From: Porites lobata
Taxonomy: Eukaryota; Cnidaria; Anthozoa; Scleractinia; Poritidae
NCBI GenBank assembly: GCA_942486035.1
Contig: CALNXK010000129.1
Location: 1,498,501-1,562,500, forward strand
Length of the DNA: 64,000 nt
Direction: 5' to 3'
The notes below the pieces were generated by a model. It worked only from the letters and a program-made list of their open reading frames with translations, did not search any database and was not told the DNA's origin. Below, piece after piece: positions 1-12,972 of this stretch. The translations under genes and the position numbers were made by a program. Position 1 is the first letter of the stretch, and the number at the start of each line of letters is the position of its first letter.

Positions 1-1714
1 CCAGTTAAAAAAGGTCTTTGTTTTGTTTGTCGTGATCGCCAATCAGGTTGAAGGGAATTCGAAATGCACTTCCGGTAATTCGTTGAGTCCGTTGGGGGTC
101 CAGAACAAGGATCTCTGCGCTGCTTCGCAGACGGTACCAATCATAGTTTAGTTGTCATCTGCACGCAGGCTAGAACAACTTTTACTTTCCCAAGATCTTT
201 TCACAAAGAAAGTTAAGGATTCATGCGATTTGTAGGTAGACTTTCTCCCTGGGAAAGTACATGCATCTTTTCATGCTTACCTGCCAAATGGCCAAATGCC
301 AGTTACTGTAAGTCGTCCTTTAACTAGATCAAAAACTGAGAGGCAGTTATTGACTCAGAACAAGAAAAATGGGAGAACAAGATTGAATAGCAAGTTTTAT
401 CCAGCCTTGTTAGACTTTCTATAGCCTGTCTCGTAGATGTAATTTAACCTTGGTGAGTAGCATCTGCAAGGCAGCGTCGATATCCTTGTTCAGGGCCCTC
501 AGCAGACTCAACGAATTTCATTTCATCTTGATTGGCACATTGACACAATGGCTTCTTTAACAGGCCAATCATGGTGTGTACTCAAATCCGGTTACACAGG
601 TGGGGGCACTGAATAAGGATTTCAGCACCATTCCACAGATAAACTCAAGCAGAGTTTAGTTTCGTCTGTGACGCAAGCTAACCTTTCTAGTCGTGGAAAA
701 CTCAGTGATGTCATGGTGAGGTAAAGGTAGTTACTGATGATATTTTTTCGCTTTGAAAAGTGATGCATCTCGATGATGAGTCTTTATATTGGAATTACCG
801 TATTAAGTTTCTGTGGGAACTGTTGATTCTAAATGGCACCTGAGAGATGCAAACATAAAATACTTTATGTATGGCACAGAAAGGTGGGGTTCACTGGTTC
901 ATTTTATTTACACTGTTTAAGTAAAAGTTCACAGATCTAAGTTGTAAGAATTACAGATTGCCTTGAATAGGTAGTTAAATAAGATAAAACAGAGTTATTG
1001 GTACATATGTATATTGAGGAATGTGTGTGGTGGTCAAAGTAGCATTCGCTTTTGAGTTGGCCACCACCTACTTTAGAATCAACAAGAACAAACTGAGTTT
1101 ACTTCACTTACCACTGTGAATGGTATAGTTCCAATATTTTATAACATGGTATCCGTGGTAAATCTTTCTTGCAAGCCCAGATATACTGGAATTTCACTTT
1201 TTTCAACAAGCATGGTAGTATTTTGCTAACAACATTGTTTTAAATGCATGTGGTGTACTGAAATCAAGGAAGCTGTCATTCATATGAGGCAGATAGCCCT
1301 CAATGCTATTGTGGACTGGCATCGTATCCCCCTAAATGGAATGTTCCCATCTAAAAAATGTGAACAGATCATTTGATGTTAAGTTTTAAAGAAGGAATAG
1401 CAATAAAATTTTCACTAGTAACAAAAAGTATAAATAATTTTTCTTTGGCTGCCCATTTCTACATTCCGTAACACGAGTTTTGTACTTACTGACAGACCAG
1501 AGTGAAACTAACCCCATACAATGTCAGTTCAAAGCATGTTCCTAGGTTCAACATAATTAATAGAATGGGTTACTCATACATGCAACATTATCGATTGCAC
1601 TGTTGAGCTTAATTGCAATGGGCATCAAATATTTCAAGATAGTTGACAAACAAAGGGAGAATTGTTCACCAATATTGTGAAGCAAGTTTTTAACAGCTGA
1701 ACTGTTTCCTTTAG
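1..1714 (+). other. Intron or 5' flank of the DBHS gene
   Basis: No exon is recognisable here. The first exon seen (1715) opens in the middle of a codon, so this stretch must contain or belong to an intron of at least 1.7 kb. The RRM and NOPS coding exons expected for this family were not found in it. It contains an imperfect hairpin at about 1023-1070 whose sequence resembles 58,440-58,485, so at least part is repeat-derived. Confidence 0.6.
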
Positions 1715-4700
1715 GGAGAGAGAGGTTGCCCCCCATTTTGTGGCACCGAATACATTTGAGGCAGAGTGGGCTCAAAGATGGCGTGCTCTAGAAGAGATGG
1801 AAGTGTCCCAGAAGGAAGCTTTGGATGTTCAGTTTAAGGAAGCTCGTGAGAAATTGGAAGCAGAAATGGATCAGGCAATTCAGGATCATGAGTCTCTGTT
1901 AATGAGGCAGGGTATGAACTATTAAAATGTTTTCTTCATTTGAGTGGCCACAATAAAGTTAATAACGTCAAACCTCCCTGTATGGTAATTGATGCAGTGA
2001 TTTTGTTATAAATAGTTATGGTGAGTCCTGGGACTCATCTTGTGAAAAATCATGAGTCCCAGTTCAAAAAACAATGAGTTCCTGGATCTTTTGTAACCAC
2101 ATAGTTAATCTGAAGACAGACTCCAAAACTCTGTATAACAGTTTCATTACTGAAATAAAAATATACTCCTTCTATTGTAAATCACAACAAAGACTGAGAG
2201 AAGTAAGCATTATTTAACAACAGCCACAATAACAGCCGCAGAAATCATTCAAACGGGATATTCTACAAAAACATCTTCAGATCGATCAATTGATTGTGGC
2301 GTCCTACAGGACGCATACCACAAATTTTTTGGCATCTTTGGAGATTTTTATACGGCAGTGATGCAGGACACAGATATAGCAAAATCACTGCTGATGGCTT
2401 TCTATATCTGTGCTTAAAATTTTAAAATATTTTAAAAACTTGAAGATGCTGCATCTGCATCCTTATGGGTCAATCCTTTTGGTTACAAGTCCCATGATGA
2501 TTTCTTGTTTAAAACGGACAAATATTTTTGCTGGAACCAAAGGGAACCTCAAGTTAATGTTTGTTGATTTGTCCATAGAAATCCAGCGTCGTCAAGAAGA
2601 ACTACATCGATTTGAGGAGATGCGTCAAAGAGAGGAGATGATGAGACAAGCAGAGATGAGGTAAAGGAGAACTACAATCTTGGACAGAATAAAAGGGAAC
2701 AGCAAACCCCCATACCCCCCAAATCAAGGATGAAGCCACAGGAAGGGCGAAACACACCATTTTCCTATCTTTGATTTTGGGGAATGGGAAATCAAATTTC
2801 AACTGGTTTCAAGCAAGGTGTTGATGTCAAATAAGTTGTGTTGTCGTCAATGTTAAACATGAGTACAACTACAGTTATTGTGAAAGTGCTGGTTGAAGGC
2901 TATCATGAGCACTCTTTCACTGTCAGTTTTTGTGAAAAGTTTGTTGTTAAGAAGAAAAAGAGAGATACAGCTGTGGGGGCCCAGCTCTAAAAGTTACCGA
3001 CAATGGCCATGAACATGTTGTCTTTCTGCCTGACAAAATCAAAGTAATTGCATTGATTTAGTTTGATCAGTTCGATTAAGTTCGGTATTTAAAAAAATGC
3101 ACTTTATTTGAGTGTCAATAATTATATTTAGCATGAAAGTACAGATAATGGGGACACTATTTTTAAGTCTCCTATGTGGTCATCCAAGCCATGCCAAGGT
3201 CTAGCCATTTGCAGGGTAAAGGCACTATCTTCATTTCTCAGTCATTTTAAGACCCTGAGTGTTGGTCCAGCCCCCGGAGTCGAACCCGCGACCTCCTGCT
3301 CTGTAGTCCATTGTTCTAACAACTGAGCTAATCCTGCTGTGGTACTGAAAAGTTCTCACTGAAAAGTTCCAGTTCAACTATGTTTAATTACCGAACCGAT
3401 CGAACAACAATCAAACAATTGGGTTTGATAGAGTTTAAGTGATTTTTTGTTCGGTTTTGTTTGATTTACTACTCCATTATTAACATTGTTTTTCTGTGTG
3501 TGCTTGTGTTCATCACAGGAGACAGGAGGAAATGCGTTTGCAGGAAGAACTGTTTCGAAGGGAAGAGGAACTGCGTCGAAAGGAGGAGCTGTTTAGACAG
3601 CAGCAACAGGAGCTCCAGAGGCATAGGGAGGTCAGGCTTCTGATTTAAGAGCTGTTTGATTATTCATGAGCTTGGGAAGTGCTAATGCCTTCCTTGTACC
3701 ACACTTCCTTGTTACGTTAATTCTTGAAACACTCTAGAGTGGGAAATTGTCTCTTTGTTTGACTGTAAAATGTTTGCCTGTGTATGGAACGCACTCTACA
3801 TTTTCATTACTTCTTGGAAATATAAAGCTTAACACAATAGAAAGGGAAATAGCCCCCAAAAATCTCTTTCGGTTCTTCCTCTTCTTTACTCTCATTGTTT
3901 GCTTATTTGTGCATCTTGTAGGAAGAAACTTATCTGGGAAAGAATAACCACATTTAAATGCCAAATAAGATAATAGCTTTTGATCATACAAGTTTATCTA
4001 AGGAAAATATTGCATTTGGGTAATGAATCTAAGTTATTGGAATTACTGTATGAATTAATGAATAGGCTAACAAACTTTATTCATTTACTTTGGCTATTAT
4101 TATTATTGCTGAGGTGGTCTTTTATTCAAAACTCATAAAAATGTGCTTTAATACTCAGGAATCCATGAGACGAATTGATTCAAGCTATTCAGGAGGATTT
4201 CCTCCTAAGGTAGGACTCTTGTCTTTATAAGTCACTTATAGCTGAGAGCAAAGCAAAAATAAGCTATTATTTTGTTAATCCGTCTAGCAAACTTAAAGAC
4301 AAGTTCACATTCACCACTTTAAAAACAAAAAGGAAACTGACCCAAGCTTACTTTTGCAAAGAGTTCTAATCCTGTTACTGAGGACAGGGCAAACAAATTG
4401 CATGTTTCGTACAATCTTGAAAAGATCTTGAAAGTTAGTAGTCGTCTTGACACCTGTATAAAGTTTTCATTCATTCATTCATTCATATTACAGGGACCTC
4501 CTGGTGGAATGGGCCGTGGAATGGATTGGGACAGAGGTGCTGGTGGTCCTCCTCCACGTGGTGGCCCACCCCTACGTGGTGGACCAGGGCCTGGTATTCG
4601 TCCACCGGGTATGATGAATCCTCCTAGAATGGGCCCAGGAATGATGCCTCCCAGAGGACCACCCCCTATGGGAGGTCCACCAATGGGTGGTCCTCGTGGA

Positions 4701-6176
4701 CCCATGGGATCTGGACCTCGTGGACCTGGTCCGGTAAGTGAGCACTTAAAAATTTATGTAAGAGTTATACAACTTAATGGATCACTTCTTGGAATACTCT
4801 TCATGGGAGATGATGTTCAGGATGAAAGTAATTTGAAGGATGCCATACACAAAATGTAGTGTCATGCTTAATTGTCATATCAGCAAGCCACAAAAGAGGG
4901 ACTATGTTTCCAACCTTAAAGCCAGTTTTTTTCTCAGATCATTCATAGTAGCATACAGGATTATCAAAGGAACAGGTTTCGTATCAAATTTGGGAGATGT
5001 CTAGTTTGTGATGATTGTCTATAGATGCAATAAGTGAAAATAGAACTCTGGTATAGTGAAACATAATTGCTTAGGTTTCAAGTTATTCCAGCTTCTTTTG
5101 CCTGTTTTGTCCACATAATTATAACAACTGACAACAATGTTTCCTGTTGATAATACTGTAATAAGAACCAATATCTGGTGGAAGTAAATGAATGTCTAGA
5201 AATAGGGTATATACAACAATTTTATTTTGTTTCACAATATCAAGAAAGTAATATAAGAAATGTTTTGCATGATGTCAGGTTATCAGGCTGAAGAGTAAGG
5301 TTTAAATAAACTACATCATCTGTGTCACTAGTTTAAAAATTTAATTTACGTTTTCATATTTGAGCAATAATGCTAGTTTTACTAAACTGTTTGAATTTTA
5401 AGTTGAAATAAGATTTGTTTTGTAGCTCTAGATTAGATTTTTGCTAGTCTCTGCAAAAGAAAAAATGGCTTGGTGACTACATATTTTAGTGCTTGTACAG
5501 TTTTCCAAGCATTTACAAAGACAGGCAAAGTTACAGCCAAAATTATTTATTTCCGGAGTATTAATATGATTCAACACTAAGACTGATAACAAGAGCATTA
5601 AAACATTCGGGTGATGAACACTTTTTTTTTTGGTTTACCATAATGGATGTAGTGAATGTAAGTTACTATACTACTGAAACAGCCTCTAGCCTTAGCAAAC
5701 CTATCTGTTAATTTGATAACTTTTTACTGATGTTGTGTCTTTTATTGCATAGTGTGTGTACTAGTATATCTTGATAACTTAACATTTTGAGCCATATTTT
5801 ATATATTCATATCATTAATGTTAGTGGAAGAAATGAAATGGATACAAGAAACAGTAGTGATACCAGATGCTTGATGAGCTAGTAAAAGAATGTTTTATAC
5901 CTTGGTTTATTCTAATTTTGATGTATTTGCTTTTTGTTCCTGCTGCTGGCTGCCTCCATGGATTTTCTCTGTTGTGCGTTGGACTTGTGGATCTTATCAT
6001 GAACTTTGCAAACTTGACAATGTTATTGGTGACTTAATTTATCATTCATTCAGAGGCCACGGTTTGAAAATGATCGAGAACGTAGTCGTGAAAGGGTAGA
6101 TCAAGATCGGCTTGCTGCACGCTCGCGTGAACCTCCCTCAAGAGAGCATGGAGATTTCAAGAGATTCCGTTATTAA
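1715..6176 (+). CDS. DBHS-family RNA/DNA-binding protein (NONO/SFPQ/PSPC1 homologue), 3' six exons
   Basis: Six exons on the plus strand: 1715-1911, 2579-2660, 3519-3630, 4159-4209, 4494-4733 and 6054-6176. All have AG/GT borders and matching phases (1, 2, 0, 0, 0), giving 267 residues to a TAA stop. The first exon starts EREVAPHFVAPNTFEAEW, the segment that follows the NOPS domain in NONO, SFPQ and PSPC1. It leads into a long coiled coil (KEAREKLEAEM, RRQEELHRFEEM, RRQEEMRLQEEL) that in this family mediates dimerisation and polymerisation. Exon 5 encodes an 80-residue Gly/Pro/Met/Arg-rich tail. The last exon is Arg-rich and ends FKRFRY, like the basic C-terminal nuclear signal of vertebrate members. 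DBHS proteins act in the nucleus in transcription, splicing, DNA repair and, in mammals, paraspeckles. The two RRMs must lie upstream of the window. One DBHS gene is usual in invertebrates, so I cannot assign a vertebrate symbol. Confidence 0.9.
3172..3341 (-). repeat. tRNA-derived SINE in DBHS intron
   Basis: Read on the minus strand, 3308-3331 gives a Pol III A box (TTAGCTCAGTTGTTAGAA) and 3276-3287 gives a B box (GGGTTCGACTCC) at tRNA-like spacing. A non-tRNA body continues to about 3172. The tRNA-like head lacks a convincing acceptor stem, so this is a SINE rather than a tRNA gene. It lies antisense within an intron of the DBHS gene. I recognise the body as resembling abundant coral SINEs, which is memory rather than a search. 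Confidence 0.75.
4402..4453 (+). repeat. Dispersed repeat, short copy (intron)
   Basis: The segment reading tcgtacaatcttgaaaag and continuing through tagtcgtcttga is also present at 9747-9800 in the same orientation with a few mismatches. It sits immediately upstream of the splice acceptor of the 4494 exon. Confidence 0.6.
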
Positions 6177-6775
6177 GCGTGTACATTACAGAAACTTTAC
6201 TGTTGACTGCAATTTTGTAGTGCATCAAAGAGAACGTAAACCTCTGAGATTTTAGAACACTGCACAATGGCGTTCATATGTCTCTGTTTCTGACACAAGT
6301 GTTGTATTATTCAGACAGCTCTAATGTTCAGAATACAAGTACCTTTCCATCGTTTGTTTAAGTAGTTCACAGCTGATGTTAGAGTCAATTCGCTACCTGG
6401 AAGGAGGAAGAAGGTCCTTAGTTTTTTTAGTAGACTTAAAAATAAGCTGAAAGTAATATTATAGCAACAATAACATTATTGTTCTTAGCAGTATTTATCC
6501 TAGCTGGAAAATCGGAAACGTTTTGAAGCAAAATGTACTTCGGCACATTGTTATTTCAAATAAGTGAATTATCTTAAGAACCAGTTGATTTCAGGAAGTT
6601 TTAGAAATTTTACTTAACTGTGTAAGGGGAAAACTTTATTACTCAGGGCTATTATTATTATAATTATTGCAATTGATTTGGCAATTTATTTTGTAGGATT
6701 TCTCTTGTGTTTGCCAAACTGTATAGAAGGGTCGAGTTCTTTCAATAAATTAAGTGTGTTGAAAATGCAGAGATT
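6177..6775 (+). other. 3' UTR and poly(A) region of the DBHS gene
   Basis: AT-rich, non-coding sequence follows the TAA stop. A canonical AATAAA lies at 6744-6749, with a GU-rich stretch (taagtgtgttg) just downstream, so cleavage near 6765-6775 is likely. The UTR would be about 0.6 kb. The end is inferred from these signals only. Confidence 0.6.
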
Positions 6776-7182
6776 TTGGCATTGTATGTTATTGTTTATT
6801 TCCTTTGATATGATCTTTCATCAAAACTGTCACCACCTAAAAAAGGCAGTAAGCCATCGGCAGGTGACGTGTGTCACCCCATAGTATACGGGGCTAGTTG
6901 TTTCAAAGTAGCCCATAGAAGCATATTTTTTTATTTTCTTTTCAATGAAAAACATTCACTTTAAAATGTTAAGTCGCTGAAAAACAGATTTGTCTTTCCG
7001 GAAAAAAAAGATAAAAGTTTGACTTCTTTAATTTATCGTGTTCCGCACAATTCATAATCTTAGGATTCCTGTGTTACTTGATTATCCTATTATGTGAGCA
7101 AGTTCTTCTAGTCGTACGTCTGAATTTCCAGCACCAGTTTGAATTTCACCGTAGGTGCACGTTCATCACCCTTGTTCCATGA

Positions 7183-8510
7183 GTAATAATAATAATAAAT
7201 TAATAATTTATATAGTGCTTTTACATTAATCATCATAGGGCTTTACTACAGTAGTAATTACAATCCTACGTAACAATAATTAAAAAGTAAAATAAATTTT
7301 ACAACTCAGTATACTAATTTGCACTTTCATCAAGCTTTTAACCTTTCTTAGTGAAAGAGGTAATTCATCACAAAGTTTGGGATCCGCAGTGAAGAACGCT
7401 TTATCACCATAATGTGACTGTCCTTGATCTAGGAACAGTAAGAAGTTCTTGTGAACATGATCGTAATGTGTGGATTTAACAGAACTGATAAATAACTAGG
7501 AGCAAAACCACTGAGTGATTTATAAATCAACAATAGAATCCTTAAAATAATACGATGAGAAACAGGTAACCAGTGGAGCCTTTTAAGAACTGGTGTTATA
7601 TGATCGTACTTTCGGGTACATGTAACAACACGAGCAGCAGTATTATGGACTAATTGAAGCCTATCAATCAGACATTTGAGTAGGCCGTGTAGAAGTGTGT
7701 TGCAATAATCTAATTAGATGACACAAAAGCAAGGACCAATGTTTCAGTAGAACCCTCATCCAGATATTTCCTTATCTTGCCAATGTTCTTCAGATGGAAT
7801 TGGGAGGACTTGCACAATTGGCTGATATGATCATCATAGGATAAAGCTTGATCCAACAGAACACCAAGATTACGCACAGTGGGTACATGGTTGATGGTCT
7901 CCTCTCCCACTTGAATTGATGCAATAGCATGTCTTGGTTGGTGTTTTGAACTTATGACAATAAGCTCAGTTTTAGCACCATTTAATTTTAGCTTATTTTT
8001 AATCGTCCATGAGTTGATATATTCAACACAGCATTTGACCCTAGTTCTCCCCAAGTACGCATCCTCCATGGAATCACACTTAAAGGTAATATAAAGCTGA
8101 GTATCACCAGCATAAAAGTGATACTCTACTCTGTGGGCCTTGATGATATCAGCAATAGTTTTTGTGTACAGCACATAGAGAACTGGACCCAGAACTGATC
8201 CCTGTGGCATCCCAGAAGTCAAAGATCTTGCACTTGACTTTTCACCCTCACCATGAACATAATATTTACATGACTCTAAGTAGGATGCAAACAAGGCTTG
8301 AGCAGTGCCTTTGATACTGAAACGATCTGCAAGCCGCTGAGAGATCTAAAAGTAGAAGAAATACAGATTTCCTCATTGTCAAGGGAACAATGTATGTCAT
8401 TCTGCACCCTAACAAGGACAGTTTCAGTGGAATGGTTAAGCTTATAAGCTGATTGAAGCCATTCATCAAGTTGATGAGATGTCATGTGGTCCATAAGCTA
8501 CACATAGCTA
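7183..8510 (-). pseudogene. Eroded non-LTR retrotransposon (CR1/L2/Jockey-like RT), 5'-truncated
   Basis: The minus strand encodes pieces of a LINE reverse transcriptase. At 7710-8294 there is a 194-residue reading frame with SGMPQGSVLGP (RT motif) followed by HFYAGDTQLY, the position of the catalytic YADD box with the first Asp changed to Gly. Downstream of a frame break near 7710, another frame continues with LDYCNTLLHGLL and then KRLHWLPVSHRI, typical of the RT C-terminal region of this group. Upstream pieces (8266-8494) are in other frames. The 3' end is a (TAA)n tract at 7183-7200 preceded by the conserved-looking tail ttatatagtgctttta. Frame breaks and the lost Asp make it inactive. Clade assignment is tentative. 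Confidence 0.85.
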
Positions 8511-11500
8511 CCACTTTCTCAGCTACTTTTAACATCATTTTCAAGTTAGAAATTGGTCGAAAGTTAGAAAATTGCTTGTAATCAGCATCAGGTTTTTTGA
8601 GAAAATGGTCGTAATTCAGTAACCTTAAGTGCCTCACGCATCTTTCGATGAAGGTCAACGAGACTATGCAACCTTTTTTGGTGATCTCTTTTTTTCTATT
8701 TTTTTCATGATCTTTTCTTTATTTTGAAATAATGCTTTGAGATAAATGTAACCTGGAGCTAAGAAAACTTGAATGCACTCATTAATCTACGATAACTAGT
8801 TATGGTAAGGGGATGATGATTAGAGCCTTACATTGTAGCTGTCCTCAAAGAAGGAATTATAACGTTTGTAGACTAAGGTCTTAAATAATGTGTGTTGCAA
8901 ATAAATTAGCCAAGCCCATTTCAGTTCCCAGCAAAAAAGTAGTCAAAACAGCAGCAGTTAACTTATTCCCACAAGCATCTTGATTTAGGTCATGGAATTT
9001 GCTTTTTCGCCAGTTTGGACAATTTCACCTACAGGGTGTGTTTTTTTTTTTTTTTTCTTCAAGAGTTAGGATTTTTATGCTGAGAGTAACGATAGGTTAT
9101 CTTCCTTGAGGTTTAGGCCTAATTTTCCTACTTAACATTTTTATCACTTAAAATGGCATTTTTAAAATGTCTAACAAAACCTGCGGTTTTAATATCTGTA
9201 GCCAAGTATCTCATGAGATAATTGAGTTGCTGTGGTGGAACCAAGAGAATGATAGACTTGATATAATTAACTCTTCAAACTTAAGGGAATGCTGATGACT
9301 ATAATGAAAATCACACGATGGAGCCGACATAGCTCAAAAAAATATGTACCCCTGGATGTTTGTTTGCTTGTTTTTTGAGGGACCGGGGAGGGGTGTTATA
9401 AAACATTGACCAGTCAGCATCAAACTGACTTCACTGGTACCCATTGACTGTTCACCAGAACATTTTTTGCGCTGATGATGTTTTAGGTTTTTCTTAATAA
9501 ATTTCTAATAAGCAGAATTTAAAATCCCACTTACTTGTTGGACCTATTTTTATAATTTTTTTTGTCTTGCTGTTTAACAATGGCCATGCAACGTTGTAGG
9601 TAAAGACAAGGGCTTTTGTTCTCCCTTCCCCATCAGTAACAAATTTTTCTTGTGCGTATCAAATCCTTTAGAAATGATGTTACGTTTCGGGTAAGCCAAT
9701 TAGGGGTATTTTCTTCCCCTAAAGTTGCCCCATTGTCAACTTTTTGCATGGTTCGTACAATCTTGAAAAGGTCTTAAATTTTACTAGTCGTCTTGAAAAG
9801 TCCTTGAATTTGGTTTAGGTCCTTGAAAATTAGATTATTTTGCTGAGGAAATCCTTGGTTTAAGAACCTTTTAAAGCGTACGGTTAACATAAAAACATTT
9901 TTTTGTGCATAAACAATATTTTATTTCTTTTTCTTTATTTCAAATTCCATTTCTGTACCTTAGACGCAATTGTAAGTCATACCCAGTCATTTTGCAAAGT
10001 CTTGTTGTGGAAAAGAGTATAAAATAGTGTGATCAACTATGGCCGACGAAGTAGAAATCGTAGATGACTCCATGACGTGTTTTAGCCAATAGGGTGATCA
10101 AAGGAGGTTAAAGAATCCTGATTTATTAAATAAATCTTTGTCCTTAAAAAATCGTTGAAAAGTCCTTGAATTTGTTTGTCTGAAGTTGTACAAACCATGT
10201 TTTTAAAGCCAGTGGACAACCATTCCATGAACTTACAACATTGTTTTTTATCAGGGTTTAATTTCCTCGCCTCTTTGTGTCGCAAATTGTAACGTGAAAG
10301 AAGGACTACTTCTAGTGGTGGGCTAGTGAACATTTTGCAAAGATATCATGTCACAGAATTAGTTTAATGTCAAGAAATCCAAGGAATAGCTTTGTGAGTC
10401 CTCAGCTACAAAGATAGTGGTTTATCACACATATCTCGCAAACAGATGCCCCCCTTTTTGTTTGTTGATGCTTCCTCGCTTGTCATTTTGCTTGACACGT
10501 AACACCCAGGAGCACCAAAGTTATTAAAACATGTTTGTGTGTGCAAATTTAAAAAAATGTAAAAGTATACCAGTAACCTATACATTACTACTATTAAAAA
10601 ACTAACTATAAATAGATCTGCAAAATGGCTAAAAGCAGAATCTAAAACTAAAGCTATTTACAGAATTTACCACCCCTACCCTTTAAGCCTTGTAAGCTTT
10701 TAGAGATCACTTAAACGACTCAATGTTTTGTGATTCTCTGACTTTTGGAAGTAATGCATTCCAAAGTTTGCTGGCCAGGAGAGTGATTGCTGTTCAGATC
10801 ACTGGCAGGCCAGAAACAATCTGTTTGTTCAAAATGGATTTTTGGAAACAGTTGAAACTACTTGAGTCATAGGTGAGACAGGCGGACCTGGTAGCAAACA
10901 TGCTGGAGGCGCGAACTAACATGGGGCTCAGGGCATGCCTATTCACAAAATTTTTCAAACTGGATTGCTTAAAACACCATTTCCTGCACTCCCAGGACCG
11001 AAACTGGCTCAATTCTATCTTTGTTTTTAAAAAAATGCAAAATCAGCTGATTTATTTACAGTTCAGAAAATGATTATTTCATGGGAAAGTACTGGACTGC
11101 CTTACAAGCTAAACAACTGGCCATAACATCCAGTGTCCTGCCTCAAACAAAACTCCTGGTTCAAAAAATAAGTTGGAGGAGTTTTGCTGCTCTAATATCG
11201 GCAACATTCAGCCATTGGAGGAACTGGCAACCAAAGTGATCAAAATATAAATAACATCCGCCAAAAACAGCAGTGGAAGGTTTTACAAACATCGAAAATA
11301 CAAAGGCACATGAAAAAGAATACCGAAGACAAATAATTGAAACACCCTAGCATTTTTCAAAAGTTACTGCTGTTCTTTGTAACTTTGAAAATGCGTCAGA
11401 AAAGTAGGTTTACTAGAAGAAATAATTTCTTTGCTAATGTTTAATTTTATTGCAATTAACTGGAAAAGCTGAACAAAATTTGCTAAACTTCTGCAACACG

Positions 11501-12972
11501 GTCTCTTATTTGGAGTTTGCCTGTTTTTTTTTGTGTGATTGCTTCCCTTTTTTATTTTCTATTTTGTCTAAGTGATGCTGGATGCATTCTTAATTTATTG
11601 AGTTATCTTCGTTGGTTCCTTTGCCACCTAACTGAATCACCCTTAGGACGTAATGAATGTTCTCTTATCTTTTTGTTGAGAAGTTTTATCCAATTCAATT
11701 GCACATGATAAGAGGTCATTCAAATTTGATACCGACCACTGCATTTGAAACGAAGTGCCAGTGCAAGAAGAAAAAACAATTCGGCATCATAGTTAGAAAA
11801 GAAGCATTTTGACCCCAAGTGAGGAAACCGCAGAAAACTTTATAGTAACTGATGACATGGATATGTAAGAATTTTCAAGCAGGAAGGTATGTTGAAGCCT
11901 CATGTGTTTAAGATGACAACAGTTTTAGACACAGTATACCTGCCACCCCTTGATGCTTTATTGAACTTTTTCTAAGTGAGCCAATTTGCCATGTTTGAAA
12001 TAGCCCACTGGCTTTCAAATTTCAAAATAATTCACTTTCCCTTAGAACTGGCTTAAAGAAGCATAGGCGATAACTTATGTGCAAGATTTAGCATTGAATG
12101 TTTACAAAAGGTGTCAGTTTTTCTGCCAGCCTTTTGACCTCCCCTAAGAAATGTTGGCAGGTATAGCAGAGTAGTTACACACTTGTATCAAATGCTGAAC
12201 TTATTTTTAACTTGCAGATTTTTCAAAGATGGCGCATGTGGTTAAAAAATATGTTCCTGACTCACAGTTATATATGTGTGTCTAGTTTTCCTTAGTGAAA
12301 ATTTTTCATGAGTCACAAGATAGCCAAAGAGGAGTGCCTCATTGAGGAACCATTATAAAGTTTTTAGAAAAAGACTGAGTGTCTCCTTTTTTCCTTATAT
12401 TGTTTCGAACTTGTCGTGATTTAGTTTAAAAGGGTCCCCTTTGACTACTCGGTAACTTTCATTTCTTGCAAAAATATCTGTCCTTCATATTTCAGTAACA
12501 ATAGTTTTAATTTCTTTAATAAAGGAGCAGGATTAGATGCAACACGAGTCAATAAACAGGCCACCTCGAGGACAAGGAAAAAGCAAGGGGAAAACCTTGC
12601 AACAAAATAGTCATAGCATCGGCAATAGTTCAGGAATGAGGAAATCCTAATTTGCGCAAAACAGAAAGAATTATAAGCCCTCACTCATCAAATCAAGAAA
12701 CTGTGTTCATACTTTGGGCAAAAGGACTTGGTCGCAAATAGATAGAGGCCTGGTTTGAACAAGATAAGAAATTGGCCCAATAATTTGTCACATAAATTTC
12801 TTGGGGACCCTTTTTATTTAAAGAAAGCAGTGGTGTATGTGTCTGTGTAAAATATCAGTACAACAGCGATTCTCTAAACGTACTGTGCTAAAGGATCGTG
12901 CCATCGTATAGGTTATTAACAAGAAGGCATACTGTAAAGAAGGTTTGCAGATTTCCAAGTTGTTTTCCTCAG
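8511..12972. other. Gene-poor intergenic stretch
   Basis: I see no credible coding exon. The reading frames present are short, AT-rich and lack domain signal. The only repeated element recognised is the one at 9747-9845. Reading frames on both strands at 10,790-11,070 overlap each other and look accidental. Confidence 0.4.
9747..9845 (+). repeat. Dispersed repeat, longer copy
   Basis: Longer copy of the repeat in the DBHS intron at 4402-4453. It contains several spaced occurrences of ccttgaa/tcttgaaaag, suggesting internal short-period repetition. Confidence 0.55.

Noticed and set aside
4475..4705. 76-codon Gly/Pro-rich frame on the minus strand
   Set aside because: It is the mirror of the DBHS PGG exon; the GGN/NCC codon pattern keeps the opposite strand open.
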